Assembly (NCBI GenBank): GCA_047967505.1
Contig: CM106539.1
Origin: Dipteris shenzhenensis
Taxonomy: Eukaryota; Polypodiophyta; Polypodiopsida; Gleicheniales
Reading direction: 5' to 3' (one strand)
DNA: 64,000 nt
Under the pieces are notes generated by a model, which worked only from the letters and a program-made list of their open reading frames with translations, did no database searches and was not told the DNA's origin. The position numbers and the translations under genes were made by a program. Position 1 is the first letter of the stretch. Every line of letters begins with the position of its first letter. Positions 55,711 through 64,000 of the stretch are shown piece by piece.

Positions 55711-55924
55711 TAAATTGTAATCTTTGATCCTATGAAGCATCGAGCTTGCATGAATTACATGCAATCCATGTAGAATCCTCGTTATGATCATATTTTGAGC
55801 CATATCCTCACATTTATGCATGTTTGCTATTCCAAGGAACCCAATGGCCCAAGTCAAGCACTGTGGTGGCCTTCAATTCACTATCTTGAATATCGGAGTG
55901 CCATTTCTGAGCTACCTGATATCT

Positions 55925-56325
55925 GCTATATGGATTGCTATGTGGCATATAGCAGTGTAGTTTTTCATTTACCTACTATCTGCTATCTTCTATATGGACT
56001 GCAATGTGGGAAATAGCAGTGCAGCTTGTTTGCTACCTACTACCTACTATATGGAGTGCTATGTAGCACATAGTAGTGGAGTTCCTCTACTACCTCTACC
56101 TATTCTTTGCTATATGGACTGCTATGTAGCATATTATAGTGTAGTTTGTCTTTTAGTTGCTACCTACCATATACTATATGGACTATTATGTAGCACATAG
56201 CAATGCAGCTACCACTAGCTACTATTTGGACTGCTATGTAGCACATAGCAAAGCAGTTTGTCTACAATTTGCTACCTGCTATATGGATTGCTATGTAGCA
56301 CATAGTAGTTCAGTTTGTCTACTAA
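55925..56325. repeat. Minisatellite with hairpin-forming units (about 7 copies)
   Basis: Seven diverged units of about 49-64 bp, starting near 55925, 55990, 56048, 56109, 56173, 56222 and 56278. Each contains CTATATGGACTGCTATGTAGCA-type sequence. The core GCTATGT-AGC-ACATAGC is a near-perfect inverted repeat in most units. Units are followed by GTTTGTCTACTACC-type spacers. Confidence 0.85.
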
Positions 56326-59300
56326 TAAAGAGGTTCTTTGTGATCAAAGCGTGGGCTATGTTGAAGAATGTTGATATCCCATAGCCAAATACAATGGGAT
56401 TCAACTACAAGTTTGTGCGATGATATGGCGACTCAAACAAATCCGTCAAACCAGAGCCATGATAGCTTTACAATACACGACAAGGTTTCTCTTCCATTCA
56501 AGAAAACAATTACAGACAATCCATTGTTTGTAGCTACCAAGATTGAATCAATCAAGGGTTGGGAGTGTAGTTGGTAAGAAGCCATGCAATAGAAATGCAA
56601 GAAATGATGATCTTTTTGGAGGCCAGAAGCCAGTTGTAATCATTGAGTATGATTCAGTGGATTATGATTGAATATCAAGATTTGTAAAAGTTTAGCAAGC
56701 AGCTATCTGATATAATAAGCCAAGATGTCAATACTTAAGAGGAGAGATGCAGCTTATGTTGAAACCAATGGGTATGTATAGTAAGATAAGGTAAGGTGCA
56801 CAAGTTGTGTAGATGAAAGTCCTCTCAAGTTAGTGCATGGAATACTTCTCTTTTAAATTCAAAGGAGCAGTTTGCCCATGATTTAGAAGAATGTGCACCA
56901 CACTTTGAAGGGATCCACCAAGAAGATAATGAGAATTTAACTTGTCATTACTGCCCTTGATAAAGAAGACAAAATCTAGGAAGTATCTAATAGACTAGTA
57001 TCAGGACTATGATCAATATCACATTGGTGATGCCAATAACAAAACTATGCAAACAACTCTTAGAAACACAAACATAGCGGTAACATCGCCAATCAGCTGA
57101 AAAGACCAGACCTAAAAAGTAGCCCTGCTTCTTATGCATACTAGTCCCTATACTACTAATATCATTAATGGGATGTGTTATGGAGTAAAGCCTACAAGTG
57201 AAGTACTAATGACCCTCGCATAAAATATTGCATAACATTTAGCATTATAGTTTTGGCCAAGACTTAGCAAATCCCATGGACAGTAGGTAGCAGAGCTTCA
57301 AATTACCAAAAATAGCAAGTCCTCGTCGATGCTTCTCCCTTCCAAACACTAACACAGACAAAACCAAGAACAAAGACCAGGTACCTTGTAAAGAGAGTAA
57401 ACATTGGAAGCTGAGAATCACTTGAATAGATTATCAATCATATTTCAATCAATGTCCTTTTCACATGTCACACACGTTTAGATGTGTGTACAATCAAAGT
57501 AGCCCAGTGGTCCAAGTAACCACTCTAGTGGTTGATTGCAATTTCATTTTCCATTGCCAATTTAAAGATATTCAGACCAGCAAGGTTGCCTATTGCTCAA
57601 TGAGCTATGCTATAGTGAGTTTGTCAAGCTGTTGAACATAGGAGATTGCATTAGAGTAACAAACTTCTTTGTATGCATAAAAAATCCTAGGAACAACAGA
57701 GGGATAAAATTTCCACCCTTCCAGTAGAGTTGAAAGAATACAACCTTCCCAGAGCTATATGCTCAAGGAACTATTTTCCAATACAAAGAGAAGTGCAAGA
57801 ATTTGATTAATAAGGGAGAGGGTAGCCAATTGCCTCTTGCAACTCTAGCAGTGGTTGTCATCAAACTTGGAACGTCATGCAAACAGAGCGATGAAATAAT
57901 TTTTGGACATGGCGAGCTTCCAGAGGATTTGATCACTATAAGGTTTAGCTTTGCTTCTTGCACCAAATAATTAATCTCTTCTCCTGTGTGAGTAGTCACT
58001 GAATGACATTGTTCCATTTGCATGTTCTTTAACGTAGTTGACTTTCTGGAGCAATCAACGCTCTAATTTTGTCAAGATAGCTGAGACATTCAAGGCGTTT
58101 GGTGAGGTACAATTCATATTGCACAATGTTGGTTGCAAAAAGAATGCACAACCAATTTCTATCAACATGCTGACATCACAAGCTTCTCTTTCAGTTTACC
58201 TTTCTCAATGTTCACTACACACCTTCTACAATTCAAATATGGCCCACAGGAACCAGGTCTTAGACATTATATTTTTGGAAGCAAATTCACTTTCTTTGTT
58301 GTGCTAAAATGAAAATTTCCTAACTAAGCATAGTCCCAATTCTTCACAGATAGTCGGAACCTTGACAGTTTTATTGGAGTGAATTGAACATTGTATGAAG
58401 GCGCATGTGCAATTTGCAAAGGCAATAAGATATCAAGGGACTTTGAAAAGGTGTATTTCTTGGCTTATGACAAGAAAATGCTAAAATTCGCAAGGTTAGA
58501 GCTGTCATAAGCACTTCAAAATGAGCAACCATTGAGGTCATATTGAAGGATGCAACTGTGGATAACTATCTCGTCCATTTGGGGAATTGCTTGACACCAA
58601 TATGCACCTGTTGAAGGCCTACTTATTCAACAAGAAGATTGAAGGTCATTTCCTAACTAATATGTTTGGATTGGTCACTGGGTTTATAGCTCCTATTATT
58701 GAGGAAGCTTAGTCATTCCTCTTGTGGATCCTCATAAGGAAGACCGCATTGCACATTTTCCATCTTTGCAATAAAGACTTCCTTCATATGAGGGTTTCCC
58801 AATGTGTATGCTTTTGTGTTGCTTCCCCAATTTGTTCAAAAAAGTTTATAGAATTCTATATTCTTAAAAAGGGTTGCATGTTCTCATGATAAATCTTAAG
58901 TAAATTAAAACCAATCCCCAACAGACCATAACCTTTTGAAATGAAGATGGTCAATATGATAGCACAAAGTACTATTAACATTGAGAGATACTTCTTGGGA
59001 AAAAATCTTGAATAATAAATGTGCTCTATTTTTCATCTCATACTTTCTTAACTTCCACATATTGGCTCGATCTTTCTTCAAATGTATATGTAATAAAGTG
59101 AAGGAGTTGATGAAGTTGGAGAGTGTTGATTTCTTTGAATGGATGAATTACTATTTTACAGATGTGAATTTTGAATGTATATATCCAAATGTCACCTGCT
59201 TCGAAGGACCTTTTTCATTTGCAAGATGAGAATTGCATACTATCCTCTTTCAACTCCTTTGCCTTATCGACATTGGTTGAAACATATGCGTTTCAAATAC

Positions 59301-60065
59301 AAATCTTCTATCAAAGTTTTGAGAACCTGTGTAAGGAGTATGAGAAGAACAATTCCCTTCACAAAAATTTGTTGGTACAACTTGTAATTGAAGATCAAAG
59401 CATGAATTATTTCCCTTTAAAATCTCCTCATCACTCGAATAAGAGAAAAAGATGGTCGGTAGACATGGAACACAGCCTAAAGAATATTGTATTGCAAGGA
59501 GAGAGGAGAACGACTCAAAATTAGGGTTCACTTGTAGTAAAAATACGCTTGATACAATATAACACTATCCTCGATCAAGCGCAAAGTTGTAAACATAAGG
59601 AAATCTATAATTGCTTCAGGTGATACAAATCCATTACTGTAAGAAGAAAACATGTACTCGCAAGACACATCAATAATACCAGATACTCACAAGAAGAAGA
59701 AGCAAAAAATATGTATTGATGATAATCCATAATATTGGGAATTCATCAAAACATGTGAAAACATATATGAGAGAAATAAACGATAGTTCTTTAATGATTT
59801 CCTATTATACAAAAGAATGATGTTCAAGAAACAAAGTGTCTATGCTATGAGGAAAATGCACCAATGGATAGAAAACAAAAGAGAAAATTTTAATAGCACA
59901 TTCGAAACAAAACATTAGTGCAAGAAAGCAATCAAGCAAAATGCCTTGCCAAAGTACTTCACACCCTTGCATATTCATTTGAGCATACCACTACAAAAGA
60001 GAATTCATTTTCCATGTTCTTCTTCACTTCCCTCTCTCATGTATTAAATTATATATAATATAATA
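56326..60065. other. Long AT-rich stretch, no recognised genes
   Basis: Scattered coding-like frames exist (for example plus-strand 58981-59229 and 59171-59524, with VKELMKLESVDFFEWMNYYF and ENLCKEYEKNNSLHKN). They overlap in different frames and match no family I know. They may be remnants of a decayed gene. Confidence 0.4.
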
Positions 60066-60070
60066 TATCT

Positions 60071-60150
<80 letters not shown>
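60066..60150. repeat. Compound (CT)n(CA)n microsatellite
   Basis: About 40 bp of CT followed directly by about 40 bp of CA. Confidence 0.95.
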
Positions 60151-60154
<4 letters not shown>

Positions 60155-61290
60155 TATGGATAAATTTGACCAAGGTAAAAGGCATAAATATGTGTATGTG
60201 CTTGTATGTGTGGCAATAGTATAATAAAATATGGTGTGCATAGGGCCCAGGGTTGAGGTGGTAGGGCATGACCATGTGCCACCCTTCCACGTAAGAGGAC
60301 CCATAAGGTGTGTTGTACATAATCCATGGTAGTAATATTATAAAATATTAAGGTGGCATGGTTCCTCCATGTGCCACCCCTCCACCTAGGCAGTCCCATG
60401 CCTGCATTCAAGGTAAGGCCCAATGGCTTACATTGGATAATGACTCCACAGACATTTCGTATGACACTATTATTGACAAATACATAAAGAGACAAAAGAT
60501 AGATAACATTTTCCTTGCAACGTTTGCCTCGGAATATAGCCACACTGCTACGGGCTCAAAGAAGAGGAATAAAACAAATATTGAAGTTAATTAAACAAGT
60601 ATAAATATCCTGAGAACTACTACTGTGAGTAGGTAGTGCTATACTATCCATTCTCTAAGGACAAGAACCAAGAACTAGTACTCCATGGAAGTTGGGAAAG
60701 CACATTCTACGCTCAAGAACTAACTACATGTGAGCATACAACCACTATTGAAAATGAAGATATCTACCGTAACGATTGTGACGATGAAGACGACAACACC
60801 ACCATTGACTAAAGAATTCTTTGGGGTGTAGATGTCATTACCTATGGTGACTTATACCAGGCAAAACCAGTGAAGGATTTTGGGTCTTCAAAGTTATTAA
60901 TGATGAGCTTGAGTGTATTGCGGACACATAGTGGCAAACAAAACCCAAGTGCTTCGAGCTACAATCCACACTGTGACAAAGCAATACAAAGTTCATCAAC
61001 ACACTCAATTCATTTAAAAAATGCACATAAACAAGCTATGAAATAGAGTACATAAACAAAATATGATTTTGCTTAATGCCTCAAGGTCACACACTGCATC
61101 ACCTATACTACACAAACTCACAAATGAACAAACACAATAACCACGTCTTGCAATTCTCCATCGAGAGAAAACATATATTCCAACCAATAGACCACTCCTC
61201 ACAAAAACTACACAACAAAGAAAAAATATTAGAAGACCCTAAAAGTACTAGTGGTTTACACACAATTATCGAAATAAAAGAAGGTATGTT
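60151..61290. other. Intergenic, with a short diverged duplication
   Basis: CATGTGCCACCC(C)TTCCAC recurs about 110 bp apart (about 60270 and 60380). No supported coding. Confidence 0.45.
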
Positions 61291-61700
61291 TGTGGAATTG
61301 TGCTTCGGAAATATCAACCAAAAGGATCACACCTCTACCAACATATTTGCCATCTAGATGTGAGGAATCACCAAATCTATTGTCATCCCTATGATCAGTA
61401 CTAGGGCCTGGGCATCCATGTCCTCCCACACTTTGAGGTCATCTAGATCTACAACAAGGACAACATTACACACTGCATCCTTGACATCCGTGGGCATTGG
61501 ATCCACTCTTGTCATGATCTTACACTGCTTCTTGATCATCAAATGGCTCTAGAGATTTACCTTGCAAATAGGATAATTCATACATGCCTAATTGAAGCTG
61601 AGTCACATCCTCCTCCTTGCAAGGGCACAATCCTCCACCCGTGGAAGTTGATTCCCTAGAGCCTTGAATCAAGGTGATCCTTCATCAAGATCTTTGCCAT
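61291..61700 (-). pseudogene. Copia family F GAG N-terminal fragment
   Basis: Broken frames read a G-x-N-F-x-x-W-like start (GINFHGW) and then WEDMDAQALVLIIGMTIDLV followed by IPHI. That is the position and pattern of the UBN2-type GAG core (A-x-x-I-I-x-L-x-I-x-D-x-x-I-x-x-I). Several stops. Confidence 0.6.
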
Positions 61701-61743
61701 CAAGCTCCCCCACTTGTGATCCTCTTTTTGGGCTCTGATACCA

Positions 61744-62854
61744 TGTTAGAAATGACAAACTAAGGATACCCATAGGCAAAAGACTGATAGAATAGCCCAA
61801 GAACTCACACATTGGGATTGGGGGTGGGTTCACAAATTTCTTTAATTTGTGTGCTCATCAAACGTATGTCAGAGAGATATAGAACAAGCAAAATACATTT
61901 CCATCCAAAAGGACACAATACAAAAGGAGTCAAGAGTCCCACCAAATTGTGGTCCTCTATCCTTACCAAAAGGATCTTGTCCTACTACCTCTGTGGCACT
62001 TCTAGATCCCTAAGCCTTGTTGAGATTTAGTTGACTTTGTCTCCGTGCCTTGATCCCATGCGCTTTACTACCTTGCAAGATAGTCAAGGATGCAACCCTA
62101 CCTCTATTTGCAACACCCAACTCCTACTAGGTCCTCTTGGAAGTAGGATTCTATGTGGTTGGTATGCTGCTCCAAGCTGCTCACTATTTACTACTACTAT
62201 AGTGGATGCTAAATGATTCCCAAAGGGGGCCCTTTTATAGGTCCACAAGCCCCTAAAATGGCTGACTAGCTAGCCCTAGTAGGCCGACCCTGTAAATCAA
62301 CCCACAGCCCTATGCAGGGGACTATGGGGAACCTATATAAGTCTGTGTGCTGGCCTACCTAAGTGGTCTGCCAACCAAGTAGTCTAAGCCCTATATAAGG
62401 GCAAGGGACTATCCCATTTTAGCCTCTTTCCCTACTCCTCCTAGCTTGTAGACCTATTTGCCTCTGTCTCATTCTAGTTGACCTGAGCTAGATCCTTTCT
62501 CTTTCCTGATTTGCTCCAAACAGTCCACCTTTGTCTTGGAACCTACTCTAGACTTCATAGGTCCATACCATATGCTTCTCTACTTTGTACTATTGTTGTA
62601 GGCCTCGAAACGGCCACATGGTAGATCTTTACTGCTGCCCGAGGCCTCCAAAGAGATCTTGCCTTACCATGTAGGACCTGAGGTGTGCTGATTGCATGGC
62701 AAACTCTGTGGGGACCTCTTTTCACTATGCGTATGCATATGCCACCCACATGGTAGCCAATATGCTACTCATGTGGTAATCCTAACCCTAATTCAACCTC
62801 TCGAATGCTCTTCTCATATGGGGGTTTATGGATAGGGAGGTAACTCTTCCAACA
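61744..62854 (-). repeat. 5' LTR of copia family F
   Basis: 1111 bp, TGTTAGAAATGAC...TCTTCCAACA on the plus strand. It shares its ends and several internal phrases with 4217-5283 (for example CTTATATAGGCCC-like promoter region, CTCATATGGGGG near the end). The tRNA-iMet site GCTCTGATACCA abuts it. Confidence 0.85.
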
Positions 62855-63107
62855 CTCACCCATCAAAGTGTAACTCATCTTTAGCCAATCCGTTGTTTCG
62901 CAAAGCAATAAAGTACAACAATTTGACTGTGCAACCTCATATGTACGTGCAGTGGCACAAAAAATTAATTGCATGCATCAATATCTCATTGGTCCAAAAC
63001 CCTCTATAATCCATACTAAATAATAGCTTCGTGGTAAAGCCAAAGGTTTTACATGTTCTCTCATGCCCTCTCTCTATCTCAGCCCCCCTATGATGCCCAA
63101 CATCTCT

Positions 63108-63109
<2 letters not shown>

Positions 63110-63156
<47 letters not shown>
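63110..63156. repeat. (CT)n microsatellite
   Basis: About 46 bp of pure CT repeat. Confidence 0.95.
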
Positions 63157-63160
<4 letters not shown>

Positions 63161-63529
63161 TTGGCCTATGCCTTGTAAAATTGTCCTCATTTTGTTTGCA
63201 TCAATTTTAATGCTATAGTATGTGTATGCCTTCATATGACTAGAATAAAACCAATCTTACAAATTAAATTTTTAATATAACAAACAAAAGAACAAAGGAA
63301 AATTTACGAAATGAGTAAATGAGAAAAAAGGAAGAAGAAAAAGAACTTAGTAATCAAAGCTATACTTATGTTCTCATCACTACCCAACCATAAGCTACCA
63401 TCTAGGTTTCCAAAGATTCCAAAATCTCTTGGTAAACCCAGTGCTTACTAAGCTTTTAAATCACAACCAGACAACAAAAACTTTAAAAGCAAAAGGGAAG
63501 AAACGAGTGGAAAATTAGAAGATGAGAAG

Positions 63530-63532
<3 letters not shown>

Positions 63533-63610
<78 letters not shown>
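63533..63610. repeat. (AG)n microsatellite
   Basis: About 78 bp of nearly pure AG repeat. Confidence 0.95.
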
Positions 63611-63612
<2 letters not shown>

Positions 63613-64000
63613 TACATATCCATCACAATTGAACCTAACCCTAAAAAAATTGTATTTTGTAAAAGAAGCAATGTTCTAAAGGGATGCTATGACATATTGT
63701 ATTTTATAGAGAGTGGCCTATATATGTCAAGAATGGAGAAATTATGGTTTCCCTTAGTTATAGCGATCCTTGTTATTTCTATTCCTTGTTCAGTGTGTTT
63801 GTAGATTTTGTTTATTGTGATCGCCTTTGTGATGATTAAGGTGCATTGTCCTCAGTGTGAGTAGTTCGCTATCATGTTAAAGTTTGGTGGGATGTTCTTT
63901 TCTTGTCTCATTCTTTTTTCTTGTAAGCAAATAATCAATAGTGTGGGGTCTCTTTAATGTCTAATATGTACTTCGATAGGGATCTCATTTTGAGTGATCA

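Larger units (their letters stand above)
61291..62854 (-). mobile_element. Copia family F element, 5' LTR and GAG start
   Basis: A 5' LTR (61744-62854), primer-binding site (61732-61743) and a decayed GAG N-terminal half on the minus strand. The LTR is the same family as the solo LTR at 4217-5283. No protease or later domain is seen to the left, so the element is truncated or deleted near 61300. Confidence 0.8.
62855..64000. other. AT-rich intergenic end of window
   Basis: Two long microsatellites, (CT)n at about 63110-63156 and (GA)n at about 63533-63610. Nothing else supported. Confidence 0.6.

Noticed and set aside
55925-56325. Possible CRISPR-like array
   Set aside because: Units are diverged direct repeats without constant repeats and unique spacers, in a plant nuclear context.
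57763-58307. Possible NLR or other host gene remains
   Set aside because: Frames such as GEGSQLPLATLAVVVIKL looked suggestive, but no ordered motifs could be established on either strand.

Overview
This is nuclear DNA from a land plant with a large, repeat-rich genome. A gymnosperm, fern or similar lineage would fit, but the sequence alone does not settle which. Almost all recognisable protein coding is retrotransposon-derived: Ty3/gypsy, Ty1/copia, gag-only LTR elements and L1-like LINEs. Spliceosomal introns, long AG/CT and TG microsatellites, and initiator-tRNA-Met primer-binding sites are also present. The one clear host gene is ribonuclease J (RNJ), an organellar metallo-beta-lactamase RNase, on the minus strand. 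Its 3' part runs off the left edge.

Region 1-2283 holds seven RNJ exons (2 to 8) separated by small introns of 99-416 bp. A candidate first exon encoding a basic, Ser/Arg-rich, transit-peptide-like leader lies at 25262-25514. It ends in exactly the codon phase that exon 2 needs. If it belongs to RNJ, intron 1 is 22,978 bp (2284-25261) and is almost wholly transposon. From left to right the intron carries: a chromodomain gypsy element (2844-11169, target duplication TACAT) that has itself been hit by a solo LTR (4217-5283, duplication CAGAG) and a gag-only LTR element (6931-9866, duplication CTCGG); consecutive LINE copies (about 11.5-14.8 kb); a second gag-only element (14856-17326, duplication AGAGC) with an intact 279-codon GAG; a decayed gypsy element whose RT has been replaced by non-transposon sequence (18.3-21.6 kb); a fragment of an unnamed repeat family (21.9-22.5 kb); a broken inverted copy of the second gag-only element (23.0-23.5 kb); and a copia 5' end (23.5-24.5 kb).

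To the right of the presumed RNJ promoter (about 25.5-25.8 kb, with a G-box) the window is intergenic. It holds a decayed copia (28.6-31.9 kb), the fuller copy of the unnamed family (about 32.4-33.6 kb), a large gypsy element with an extra long coiled-coil ORF downstream of integrase (35.9-43.2 kb, minus), a related gag fragment (43.5-44.7 kb), a LINE 3' end (47.9-48.4 kb), exon-like islands of an unrecognised host gene (49.0-50.9 kb), a third gag-only family (51.0-52.6 kb), a hairpin-bearing minisatellite (55.9-56.3 kb), and a 5' LTR plus gag of the same copia family as the solo LTR (61.3-62.9 kb). The rest is AT-rich sequence with no feature I can support.

The main biological points are the transposon-filled first intron of a housekeeping organelle gene, at least three distinct gag-only LTR families in one window, a gypsy lineage with an additional 3' coiled-coil ORF, and several unexplained local structures. 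All homology calls come from reading motifs by eye; no database search was run.
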